From Methanobacteriota archaeon (lineage in GTDB: Archaea; Halobacteriota; Methanosarcinia; Methanotrichales; Methanotrichaceae), in assembly GCA_029553285.1 (NCBI GenBank), contig JAKPCO010000085.1, forward strand, positions 1 through 64,000: DNA of 64,000 nucleotides, given 5' to 3'. Position 1 is the first letter of the stretch, and each line of letters starts with the position of its first letter. The notes below the pieces were generated by a model. That model did no database searches and had not been told where the DNA came from. It worked only from the letters and a program-made list of their open reading frames with translations. A program made the position numbers and the translations under genes. Below are positions 22,994 to 31,858 of this stretch, one piece after another.

Positions 22994-25900
22994 TCACTGA
23001 TAGGCAACGCTGTTCCCCATATCGTCCTCGCTCACCACTATGGTGCTGTCGAACTGCCCCTGGACATCGCTGATGTGGCTTATTGCAAAGAGCTGGGGGA
23101 ACCTCACGCCGAGGCTCCTGAGCATGTTGATCATCCTCTCCCTGTGCTCGATATCCTGCGATCCGAAGACCTCATCAAGTATCATGAAGGAGTAGCCGCT
23201 CTCCTCTCCGGAAGACCTCATGAGATACTCGCTTATCGCTATTCTCACAGAGAGGGCTATCATATCTATCTCTCCGCCGGAGAACCTCCATATCGGATAA
23301 TCCGTACCCCTGTCATCGATAAGTATGTTGAAATTCTCATCTATCTTGAGGATGCTGTACTTGCCTGTGACCTCCTCCATTATCCTGGCCGCATTCTGGG
23401 CGATCTCGTCTCTAACCCTCACCAGTAGCGCATCCAGGAACCTCACCAGCATGTCCCTGACCGTGGATATCACCTGGGCTCTCCTGTTGAGATCATCGAT
23501 CTCCCTCTCCAGCGCCCTTTTCCTCGCCAGATCCTCATTCAGCTTTGAGAGGCTCCACTCCAGCCTCTTGAGCTCATCGCGCATCCTTGCGTACTCCTCG
23601 TTCGCACGCCTCAGCCTCTCATCCGCATCTGATAGTATTCTCTTCGCATTCTCATAAGATGCATCGGTATAACCCAGCTCCTCAAGACGCGTACTGAGCT
23701 CAGCCATCTGCGTGTGCAGCCTTCTGAGATCCGTTTCGGCCTCGAGCATCCTCGACCTCGATAGCTCCTCACCTGCGATCCCGACCATGAGGTTGTTCGC
23801 GATCGATTCGATCTCAGCAAGCCTTGTTTCTTCTGCTCTGAGCCTGCCATATTCATCGGGATCGAATCCGAGCTCTGAAATCTCTTTTTCAACATTGAGC
23901 AGATCTCCATCCAGCCTCTGGATTCTCATTCTCACAGCCTCCAGCCGCTTCTCGAGGCCCTCAATCTCGCCTGTCCGCTGGAGCAGAATCCTGTACCTCT
24001 CGTGGGAGCTCTGGAGATCTGAGAGAACTGATTTTGCCCGCAGGTATGCACGCTCGTCATAGCCTACAATGGCGATGCCCCTCGAGAGTTCTAGGATCCT
24101 CTCATCCAGCGCAGATGCCCTCTCTCTGGTCTTCCTGAGATCACTCTCCAGTCCTGGAAGGTTCTCGAGGCGTGCGAGCAGCTTCGCCCTCTCATCGATG
24201 AGTTTATCGTAATCTGAAAGCGAGCGCTTGACCTCTTCATATCTCTCTGGATCGTATTCGACCTGGCCCATGGCACTGATCTCGACATCAAGCTCCGATA
24301 TCCTCTTCTCGATCTCTGACAGCTGGAGCCTGACCTCCCTCTGCTCGGCCTCAAGCGATGCGAGAGCGTTTCTTCTCATGCCCAGTGATTCCGCGGATGC
24401 CCTCAGCATGTCCTTGAGGTGCTGTGTGCGTTTGATTTGCTCATTCAGATCGCGGAGCTCATCCGCAGCCCTCTTGCAGTCCCCTCTGTACCTGATGATC
24501 TCCTCTTTGTACTTTTCCGTGAGTCGGGCGTACTGTTCTCCCAGTGGGCGCTCGCATGTCGGGCACGGGCTCTCCGCCCCCAAACTCTCGATCCGTCTGA
24601 GGCTGTTCTGGAACTCTAGCATCCTGGAGCGTGCGAGATTGTGTCTGCTCTCGATCTCTGCCCTCCTTTGATTCAGGGAGTCCACGATCTCCTCTAGCTG
24701 GATCTCCTTCTTCCTGAGCTCCCCCTCCTCCTGGGCGAGATCGCCGATCTCGGAGATCTTCTTGTGGACAAGATCAATCCTCTTCAGGAGCTGGGCACGC
24801 CTTTCGATGTGCGCGTTCCTCTCGGAGAGCAGCTCATCAAGCGATCGACGCCTCTCTTTCGCCCTTTCAAGATCCCCGAGCTCCCTCTTCAGCGATTCCA
24901 GGGCGGAGAGCCTGCGCTCGAGATCCGGGAGCGATCTTCTGGCATCGCGCAGCTCTCTCACAAGGCCAGCTTTCATCGTGTAATCGCTCAAAAGCGCGGC
25001 TCTCCTCGCATCCAGTCCTGCAATGGATGAGACCTGCGACATGAACCTCTCTCTCTTACTTTCGAGCTCCTCAAGCGCTCTACCTGTGCTCACGTAGAGA
25101 TCAGCTCTCTCCCTGAGACCCTCCATCTCGGCGCGACATCTGTAGAGCTCATCGAGCCTGGTCTTTATCTCCTCCAGTGAACGCAGAGCCTCTCTTCTCT
25201 CCACTTGAATGTCCTTCAGGCTCGAGATCAGCCGCTCGTAGCTTGCTCTATCCGCATCCAGCTCATGGAGTCTATCTCTTATCTCATTCAGACGCCTCAG
25301 ATCAGGGGCGAGCTCCTCAAGCCTTCTCTTCTTTCTCTCAATCTCCTCGAGCCTCGCGCGCTCCTCTCTGACGGTCCTCTCTCTATCTGCGATGTAGCCC
25401 TGGATGTGCTCGATCTCTCTCTTCAGATGATCATGCTCCCGCCTCTTCCCCTCAAGCAGCTCCAGCGCCTTCCTGGCGCCCTCCATTTCTCTCTCAGCAT
25501 CTCTGAGTGCGGTCTCCCTTCTGCTCAGCTCTGCCCTGGCTGATGTCTCCTCTGCTCTTATCTCCTCAATCCTCATCTCAACATCGCCCAGCTCCGAGAG
25601 CGCTCCGGAGGCCATATTGATTCTCTGCTCGATCTCCCTCAGATCCTCCTTTGTGATCTCGAGCCCGATCTCGCGCAGGTCCTCAAGGCCGAGGAGCTTC
25701 AGCAGGTACTCTCTCTTTCCGGATCCGCCCTCTCTTATGAGATTATCAAGATCCTTCTGTCTTGCGTAGAAAGTTCTCATGAAGTCCTGGAAGCTTATCC
25801 TTATCAGCCTGGAGAGGTGAGCATCGACCTCGCGCACGCCCTTGGCGACCTGCTGGCCATTTATGCACAGAGAGGCATCGGGCAGCATGCTCTTTCCCTT

Positions 25901-26170
25901 CATGATTCTCGATATGACGATCTCATTCTTTCCGATGGAGAGCGTCAGATGAACCTCCACCGGTTCCTCCGGCCTGGAGTTCACGTTCTTTATGAACTTC
26001 CTCTCCACAGTGGATGCCCTGTTGCCGTAGAGCGCCCAGGCTATCGCCTCGACGATCGTGCTCTTTCCAGCTCCGTTCCCTCCGATTATGCCTGTGAGCC
26101 CGTCCTGGAACGTTATGTCCGCACGCCTGTACTTCTTGAAGTTGCGCAGCACAAGCCTATTGAGATGCAT
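22994..26170 (-). CDS. rad50: Rad50 SMC-like DNA repair ATPase
   Basis: ATPase of the Mre11-Rad50 double-strand-break complex, 1058 residues. The N-terminal LNRLVLRNFKKY and Walker A GGNGAGKSTIVEAI open the ABC head. Two long coiled coils flank the zinc hook CPTCERPLG near residue 530. The C-terminal head has FSGGEIDMIALSVRIAIS (signature), then MILDEVFGSQD (Walker B and D-loop). The start ATG lies 14 bp inside the end of mre11, so the two are translationally coupled. Length is in the usual range for the family. Confidence 0.96.
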   Translation of the reverse strand: MHLNRLVLRNFKKYRRADITFQDGLTGIIGGNGAGKSTIVEAIAWALYGNRASTVERKFIKNVNSRPEEPVEVHLTLSIGKNEIVISRIMKGKSMLPDASLCINGQQVAKGVREVDAHLSRLIRISFQDFMRTFYARQKDLDNLIREGGSGKREYLLKLLGLEDLREIGLEITKEDLREIEQRINMASGALSELGDVEMRIEEIRAEETSARAELSRRETALRDAEREMEGARKALELLEGKRREHDHLKREIEHIQGYIADRERTVREERARLEEIERKKRRLEELAPDLRRLNEIRDRLHELDADRASYERLISSLKDIQVERREALRSLEEIKTRLDELYRCRAEMEGLRERADLYVSTGRALEELESKRERFMSQVSSIAGLDARRAALLSDYTMKAGLVRELRDARRSLPDLERRLSALESLKRELGDLERAKERRRSLDELLSERNAHIERRAQLLKRIDLVHKKISEIGDLAQEEGELRKKEIQLEEIVDSLNQRRAEIESRHNLARSRMLEFQNSLRRIESLGAESPCPTCERPLGEQYARLTEKYKEEIIRYRGDCKRAADELRDLNEQIKRTQHLKDMLRASAESLGMRRNALASLEAEQREVRLQLSEIEKRISELDVEISAMGQVEYDPERYEEVKRSLSDYDKLIDERAKLLARLENLPGLESDLRKTRERASALDERILELSRGIAIVGYDERAYLRAKSVLSDLQSSHERYRILLQRTGEIEGLEKRLEAVRMRIQRLDGDLLNVEKEISELGFDPDEYGRLRAEETRLAEIESIANNLMVGIAGEELSRSRMLEAETDLRRLHTQMAELSTRLEELGYTDASYENAKRILSDADERLRRANEEYARMRDELKRLEWSLSKLNEDLARKRALEREIDDLNRRAQVISTVRDMLVRFLDALLVRVRDEIAQNAARIMEEVTGKYSILKIDENFNILIDDRGTDYPIWRFSGGEIDMIALSVRIAISEYLMRSSGEESGYSFMILDEVFGSQDIEHRERMINMLRSLGVRFPQLFAISHISDVQGQFDSTIVVSEDDMGNSVAYQ

Positions 26171-27284
26171 CCATACCCTCTGTGCCTCTCCTCTCGATCA
26201 CCTTTCTGATCAGCTCGGTCCCATAGCTCATGACATCCTGCCGGATCGCATTCGGTATCTTGTCCATCTCTCCCTCAAGGAAGCGCACGAACTCAAGATC
26301 GAGGCGCTCCGGAGGTTTCATCTCCTCAGCTCTCGCAGTCTCATCATATTCCGGTTTTATCTTGAGGCAGAACATCGAGGACGCGAGCCTGCTCAGCCTT
26401 CTCTGATCCATTCTTCTGTATGCGGCCCTGTTGACCCTTCTGAGGTCGATGCGAACAATCTTATCTTTATCTCCGCCACACTCCTCCTCGATGAGTTCCA
26501 GTATCTCCTCAGCCGTTCTTCCAGAGCAGTCAAGCTCTACGACCCTCATTCCGATGTTCGGCACTGCGATGCTCTCCACCCCTCCAGTGCTCAAATCCAC
26601 CATCAGTGCTCCTTTTCTCTGCGGAGCCTCGTTGAAGTTGAAGTACTCGATCGAGCCGCTGTACCAGGTGTTGTGAGCTATCCTCCTCTGATCGTGATAA
26701 TGCCCGAGCGCGATATAGCTGAAATCGCTCTTCAGGAAGCTGTCGCTGACAATGTGCTCTCCCACTGGCTTCATGCTCTGATCACGCAGCGCCTCCACGA
26801 GCCCGTGCATCACCAGCACATCCGAGCCGCGCATCTCTATCTTTCTGAACTCCTCAATGTAATCCTCCTGGCTGAAGCAGAATGGTATGCAGTGGAAGAT
26901 ATGATCCCCGACCTCGAAGCGCTCGTATCTGTATCTGTGAGCGATATACACATCCTCCATTCCATCGTAGAGGTAGAACGGGCTCAGAGCTGAGTAGCTT
27001 TTGGGGGCATCATGATTTCCGCTTATTATTATCACAGGGATGCCAGCACTGCTGAGGCGTTCAAGAGACTGCTTGAAGATGCAGAGGGGTCTTATTCTGG
27101 GCCGGACATGGTGGAATACATCGCCAGCATGCACCACTGCATCCGGCTTTAGCTCTATGATCCTGTCGATGGCTCGCCTGAAGTCCCTGTAGATGCACTC
27201 CTCCATCAGGTTCCTGCCCTTCTCATCCATCCTGCTGAAGCTCTGGAACCCAAGATGGGTATCTGCGATGTGGACTATCTTCAA
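26157..27284 (-). CDS. mre11: Mre11 nuclease
   Basis: Manganese-dependent 3'-5' exonuclease and endonuclease partner of Rad50, 375 residues. Phosphoesterase motifs in order: IADTHLG (Asp and His), HAGDVFHH, ISGNHDAP, VMHG and ALGHYHDQ, all intact. A C-terminal helical region for Rad50 coiled-coil binding follows (residues about 290-370). It lies 9 bp downstream of herA and overlaps rad50. The operon architecture is the classic archaeal end-resection set, but nurA is not adjacent. Confidence 0.95.
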   Translation of the reverse strand: MKIVHIADTHLGFQSFSRMDEKGRNLMEECIYRDFRRAIDRIIELKPDAVVHAGDVFHHVRPRIRPLCIFKQSLERLSSAGIPVIIISGNHDAPKSYSALSPFYLYDGMEDVYIAHRYRYERFEVGDHIFHCIPFCFSQEDYIEEFRKIEMRGSDVLVMHGLVEALRDQSMKPVGEHIVSDSFLKSDFSYIALGHYHDQRRIAHNTWYSGSIEYFNFNEAPQRKGALMVDLSTGGVESIAVPNIGMRVVELDCSGRTAEEILELIEEECGGDKDKIVRIDLRRVNRAAYRRMDQRRLSRLASSMFCLKIKPEYDETARAEEMKPPERLDLEFVRFLEGEMDKIPNAIRQDVMSYGTELIRKVIERRGTEGMDASQ

Positions 27285-27293
27285 GGCATCCCC

Positions 27294-28820
27294 TCAGTCA
27301 GGTGTCGGCCTGAACGACCTTCTCTCGGGTGCACTCGGCCGGAGCCGCTCCATGTAATCCTCATATCTGTGTATCTTAGCGGGTATCGGGAAGGGCACGT
27401 TCAGCGTGCTTATGATCGCCTCTCCCTTCTCCAGGGTCTGGATCTCAACATCCAGCGATGACAGATCCTGCTTTGCAGACTCCTCAACGCGCATCCTGTC
27501 ATTCCTGTCTGCAAGCCCCATCACGACCATCGTGTTGAACTGCGAGAGGAGCTCTCTGTCGATCAGCTTCGGCTGCTGTGTTATCGCGCAAAGTCCAACC
27601 CCAAACTTTCTTCCCTCTCTGGCTATCTCCTCGAAGCGCGCGATCCTGCTGTCGCTCCCGAGAACCCTCTGCGCCTCCTCGATGACTACCATGCACTTCT
27701 TCCTCCCCTCATCCTCGTTTCTGTAATCCTCCATTATCCGTCTGGATATCAGGGAGAGGAGGAAGAGCTCGCTGCTCTCGCTCAGGTTGGGGATGTCGAT
27801 CAGCACGACCTTTCCGCTCTTTACGCCCTCGATTATGCCCGGGATGCTGGAACTTCCAGAGGATTTTATATATTTATTTCTTGAAAGTATGTTCTCCAGC
27901 TTTCTTACCAGAACATCGACCGTTTTCTCTGATACCTTCGCCTTTTCTGTCAGCATCGCTTTACCATTCTCATCAAGGATCTCATCTATCCACGACTCCC
28001 CATCGAAGATCCGCTCGATGCTCTCCAGGGCATCCATCTGCGCACCGGTCCAGTCGTGCAGCACCTTGATATCCTCTGGCAGGATATCCCTCCTGGAGAT
28101 CGTGAGCTCACTGACCTCCGGGAGGCTGTGATTCCTGGGATCTGTGGAGTAGCATTTAAGACTTGATAGGTAGGGCTTGAGGTGAAGAAGCCCCTTGCCG
28201 GCCTTTCCGCCCCTCAGGTACTCCCCATGAGGATCTACTATGAGCAGCCCGAACTCAGATCTGTTCTCTGAAGCAAGCTTCATGCATGAGGCTGCGAAGA
28301 CCTTCATGAAGTTGGACTTGCCCATCCCAGTGGTCGCGAATATCCCCATATGATGGTCCATCGCGCTGCTGTGGAGCGCCACGGCGACATCCGTGTCTCT
28401 GCTTCCGTTTCTCAGGACGCCGACCTCGATATCGCCCATGGTGTCTTTCAAAAAATCGAACTCCTCCGCCTCTGCCCTCTTAACCCTGGAGAATTTGGTG
28501 GGTATGGTCTTCGCCTTTCTGAATGCGCCCCTTCTTTTAGTCTGATCACGGGGTATGCACCCGAGCGGCTCTGCGATGACCCTGTTGAATATCTGCTCCT
28601 CATCATAGAGCTCCGTGCCCCTGATACTCGTATCCCACCTCCCATCGTAGTTCGAGTCGTGCTGCACATTGACAACACGGGCGAGAAAGAGCATATCCCT
28701 GTCCTCCACAGTGAATATCTCTCCCACATCTGCCTTTTCATCATAGGGTATTACAAACTCGTATGAGCGCACGTCCTTTGCAAGTATTCTGTATGCATTT
28801 CCTGGCATGCTCTTCACCAT
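27294..28820 (-). CDS. herA: HerA bipolar DNA helicase/translocase
   Basis: Hexameric FtsK/HerA ATPase that loads with Mre11-Rad50 and NurA for end resection; 508 residues. An N-terminal HAS-barrel-type domain (VKSMPGNAYRILAKDVRSY, then VGEIFTVEDRDMLFLARVV) is followed by Walker A GIFATTGMGKSNFMKV near residue 185. Walker B is KCMVVIEEAQRVL. The region IAREGRKFGVGLCAITQQP is typical. The ATG at 28820 has GGAG seven bases upstream. The frame extends to 28976, which would overlap the next gene, so the shorter start is chosen with moderate certainty. Confidence 0.92.
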   Translation of the reverse strand: MVKSMPGNAYRILAKDVRSYEFVIPYDEKADVGEIFTVEDRDMLFLARVVNVQHDSNYDGRWDTSIRGTELYDEEQIFNRVIAEPLGCIPRDQTKRRGAFRKAKTIPTKFSRVKRAEAEEFDFLKDTMGDIEVGVLRNGSRDTDVAVALHSSAMDHHMGIFATTGMGKSNFMKVFAASCMKLASENRSEFGLLIVDPHGEYLRGGKAGKGLLHLKPYLSSLKCYSTDPRNHSLPEVSELTISRRDILPEDIKVLHDWTGAQMDALESIERIFDGESWIDEILDENGKAMLTEKAKVSEKTVDVLVRKLENILSRNKYIKSSGSSSIPGIIEGVKSGKVVLIDIPNLSESSELFLLSLISRRIMEDYRNEDEGRKKCMVVIEEAQRVLGSDSRIARFEEIAREGRKFGVGLCAITQQPKLIDRELLSQFNTMVVMGLADRNDRMRVEESAKQDLSSLDVEIQTLEKGEAIISTLNVPFPIPAKIHRYEDYMERLRPSAPERRSFRPTPD

Positions 28821-28941
28821 GATCCTCTCCGCAGAACTCAATACGATCCCCTTCGTTTCTGAACGCCATTCATCTTTGAACTTTGTGATGTCCGGAAGCT
28901 GGTGCACCGGTTGCGGTCTTGGATCCGGAGGCAGATGGCGG

Positions 28942-29535
28942 TCACAGCGCATCCGGAGAGACCACAAGGCTGACAATTATTATGGTCAGAACGCCGGCGA
29001 GCATCATCTTTAGACCGCTTATCAGCGCCACCTCCTCGCTTATCCTGGCCAGGAAGAGCCCGAGGAGGAATAGCACGACCAGCCCGAGAGCAAGCGAGAT
29101 CATTGCTGCGGCGCTCATGCTTATCATCGGGACCATTAAGAACGGCGAGATCAGGAGGAGGGCTGCGATCGCCGGGCTGATCCCATCGACGAGCGCGACC
29201 GCGATGCTCGCGGTTCTGAATGCCCTGACAACGTGCGTCCCGTCGAGGTCTCTGAGCATCGCAGATTCCAGCTTCCTGATGTCCCTCATCCTTTCAGCTC
29301 TCTCCGCCATATAAGCGCCGCTCATTCCCGATATGCCCATCGCTATGCTTCCGCCCACTCCTGCGGTTATCACAAATCCAGGATTTTGGACACCTGAGAG
29401 GTATGCTCCAAGGACCACACCCATGATCGTCAGAACGCCATCAAATGCGTTCATGACGAAGAGACGCCTGGCTATCTCCAGCGCGCCGCTGGCTTTGAGA
29501 TATCTTCTGTAAAGATCTATGCGCGAGGCCACCAC
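28942..29535 (-). CDS. VIT1/CCC1-family metal transporter
   Basis: Membrane protein of 197 residues related to iron/manganese vacuolar transporters (CCC1/VIT1). Residues 27-70 contain MNAFDGVLTIMGVVLGAYLS and GGSIAMGISGMSGAYMAERA, the signature helix and glycine-rich stretch. Three more hydrophobic helices follow (IAVALVDGISPAIAALLLI, ISMSAAAMISLALGLVVLFL, LAGVLTIIIVSLVV). The usual soluble metal-binding insert with Glu residues is short here. GTG start. Co-directional with herA about 120 bp away; probably an independent function. Confidence 0.78.
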   Translation of the reverse strand: MVASRIDLYRRYLKASGALEIARRLFVMNAFDGVLTIMGVVLGAYLSGVQNPGFVITAGVGGSIAMGISGMSGAYMAERAERMRDIRKLESAMLRDLDGTHVVRAFRTASIAVALVDGISPAIAALLLISPFLMVPMISMSAAAMISLALGLVVLFLLGLFLARISEEVALISGLKMMLAGVLTIIIVSLVVSPDAL

Positions 29536-29576
29536 AATCTACCACACAGGGTATGTGTCACATGATCTTTAACATT

Positions 29577-29706
29577 CGCTCTTATGTATTCAGCAACTTG
29601 ACATGAAGCCATTGCTGAAAGGACTCATTCGTTCGCCAGATAAGTCGAAACGAGCGCATGGCATGACCCCTGCTCCTTTGGGCAATTCATCAAATGGATA
29701 AGAGCG
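29577..29706 (+). repeat. CGCTCTT-family element, 130 bp
   Basis: CGCTCTTATGTATTCAGC to GGATAAGAGCG with one truncated hairpin segment. It lies between the divergent CCC1-like and RecJ-like genes, so it may carry or separate their promoters. No target duplication is visible. Confidence 0.85.
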
Positions 29707-29772
29707 AAGCACAGATGTATCCCTTCTCGCAGAAGGCTTAAAAGTTGTGTGACTATCTCTCGAAGGGGGTCG

Positions 29773-31182
29773 GTGAACATAGAGAACATCTGTGCATCTC
29801 TGAAGAAGCTGGCTGAAGATGGTGCGGATGCGATCTCCAGAGCGGGAGATGTCCTGGTTGTATCGCATATCGATGCTGATGGTCTGACCGCAGCCGGAGT
29901 GATATGCACAGCCCTCTCGAGGAGGGGCATAGATCACACGCCACTGTTCTTCAAGCAGCTTACCAAAAACGAACTTGAGATCATCGCAGATGCGGGCTCA
30001 GATCTGGTGGTATTTACAGACCTTGGAAGCGGCATGATCCGGGAGATCTCAGCTCTGGGCATCAAGGCTATTATCGCGGACCACCACCGTCCTGGAAGCT
30101 CTGAGCGCTGCGGGGAGATAGTCCACATCAATCCGCATCTGCTTGGCGGGGATGGCGCGACCCAGATAAGCGGCAGCGGAACCGCATTCCTTCTCGCGAA
30201 TGCCCTCGGGAAAAACGAGGACCTCTCTGCGCTCGCGGTGGTTGGCGCTGTCGGCGATCTCCAGGACCTTTCATCGGGCAGGCTCGTTGGCCTCAACCGG
30301 AGGATAATAGAGACCGGATCGAGGGCTGGCGTCCTCTCATTCGGCCCTGATATCAAACTCTTCGGCAAGCAGACGCGCCCGGTCTTCAAGATGCTTGAGT
30401 ACTCAACGGATCCGTACATTCCAGGGCTCTCAGGAGATGAGGAGGCGTGCATCTCCTTCCTAAAAGAGATCATAAAACTTAGAGGAGAGCGATGGAGGAG
30501 GTGGATAGATCTGGACCAGGATGAGCGCGCCAGAGTTGTGTCCGCATTGATCCGTCACGGTCTCCGTTCAGGCATTCCCGGCTTCAGGCTCGAGCGCCTC
30601 GTCGGAGAGGTCTACACGCTCACAAGGGAGAGGGAGGGGACGGAGCTCAGGGATGCAAGCGAGTTCTCCACGCTCCTGAACGCCACGGCGAGGTACGGCC
30701 ACTCCAGAATCGGTTTGGATGTATGCCTTGGCGACAGGGATGGGGCGCTGGAGGAGGCGAGGCTTCTTCTGAGCCAGCACAGGCAGAACCTTCTGAACGG
30801 CATAAAGCTGGTGAAGGAGCGCGGTCTGGTACAGCTATCGAACATACAGTACTTCGATGCGGGTGAGGATATACTAGATACCATAGTGGGCATAGTGGCT
30901 GGGATGGTATTTCAGATAGCAGACAGATCGAAGCCCATTCTGGCATTTGCATCCACTCCTGATGGCATGCTCAAGGTCTCGGCTCGTGGTACGCAGGATC
31001 TCGTGAGAGCAGGCCTGGATCTCTCGCGTGCGGTATCTGCATCAGCCGGTGAGGTTGGCGGCGCGGGAGGAGGCCACAGCATCGCAGCCGGCGCCACGAT
31101 ACCGCCACAGAACAGGGATGAGTTTCTCTCGATCATCGACAGAATTGTTGGAGAGCAGCTAAACAGGAACAGGAGCGCTTGA
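29773..31182 (+). CDS. RecJ-like DHH-family exonuclease
   Basis: DHH/DHHA1 phosphoesterase of 469 residues, related to RecJ and archaeal GAN-type nucleases that act on single-stranded DNA or nano-RNA. Motif I is VVSHIDADGLTAAG, motif II VVFTDLGSG, motif III IIADHHRPG and motif IV VVGAVGDLQDL. The DHHA1 GG-box reads GGAGGGHSIAAGATIP. The GTG at 29773 follows AAGGGGG; an upstream GTG at 29749 is also in frame. In archaea such proteins associate with the replisome (GINS/Cdc45-like). That role here is inferred, supported loosely by the nearby rpa operon. Confidence 0.88.
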   Translation: MNIENICASLKKLAEDGADAISRAGDVLVVSHIDADGLTAAGVICTALSRRGIDHTPLFFKQLTKNELEIIADAGSDLVVFTDLGSGMIREISALGIKAIIADHHRPGSSERCGEIVHINPHLLGGDGATQISGSGTAFLLANALGKNEDLSALAVVGAVGDLQDLSSGRLVGLNRRIIETGSRAGVLSFGPDIKLFGKQTRPVFKMLEYSTDPYIPGLSGDEEACISFLKEIIKLRGERWRRWIDLDQDERARVVSALIRHGLRSGIPGFRLERLVGEVYTLTREREGTELRDASEFSTLLNATARYGHSRIGLDVCLGDRDGALEEARLLLSQHRQNLLNGIKLVKERGLVQLSNIQYFDAGEDILDTIVGIVAGMVFQIADRSKPILAFASTPDGMLKVSARGTQDLVRAGLDLSRAVSASAGEVGGAGGGHSIAAGATIPPQNRDEFLSIIDRIVGEQLNRNRSA

Positions 31183-31232
31183 ATTCGAGGTGTGCGGCGC
31201 ATGAGTGCCAGGCGCCGTTCGCCGTGCAGGAG

Positions 31233-31673
31233 CTACACGGGAGGCAGGTATCCGGACTCCACAGCATGGTTCTTCGCAACCAGCAACCGCTCGTCCATGC
31301 TGAAGTTTCCTATGAACATGTGGGTGATCGTCGACTGCTCCTCTCTTGGCTGCTCGCGCTCCTCATCGTATACAACATAGCCCATCCTGCCTATGCCGCT
31401 GAAGTTCGCGTTTATGACCAGCTCGGTCCAGCTGGGAAACATCCTGAGATCCATGCGCGATGAAAGCCTGCTGCAGTCCTCAAACTCCTTCTCACCAACC
31501 ATGCTCAGATTGTAGTTCATGAAGCGCGTGGTCTCTCTGAACTTCTGGTCGTAAGTGAAGAGATGAGCCTCGGGATCACTCTTAGATCCTAGACGGATCA
31601 TCGGCTGCGACTCTGCAATACCGAGAACCATCATCACCAGAGCTATCGCCAGTATCCTCCTACATCTGAGCAT
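31233..31673 (-). CDS. Small secreted protein, unknown function
   Basis: A 146-residue protein with a signal peptide (MLRCRRILAIALVMMVLGIAES). The mature part is beta-rich and has no motif that I recognise (SKSDPEAHLFTYDQKFRETT, SRMDLRMFPSWTELVINANF). It resembles in style the unique exported proteins of Methanosarcinales. It is convergent with the RecJ-like gene and divergent from rpa. Confidence 0.6.
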   Translation of the reverse strand: MLRCRRILAIALVMMVLGIAESQPMIRLGSKSDPEAHLFTYDQKFRETTRFMNYNLSMVGEKEFEDCSRLSSRMDLRMFPSWTELVINANFSGIGRMGYVVYDEEREQPREEQSTITHMFIGNFSMDERLLVAKNHAVESGYLPPV

Positions 31674-31858
31674 CGGAGAGTGAGTGGTGGTATGATGTTA
31701 TAATCTTTCCGGATTGCTTTATGCTCATGATCGTTTCAGGTCAATCTGCACAACGCTTTACGCCCCTCTGGATATTACTTTCGCCGCGGATGGCATGAGT
31801 TTATCTATGATGTGCTCTCACTTCATATCACCTCTCAAAAAAACCAGAGGCTGGTTGA

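Noticed and set aside
26058-26993. 311-residue plus-strand frame
   Set aside because: It lies across rad50/mre11 on the opposite strand, where both genes have clear motifs.
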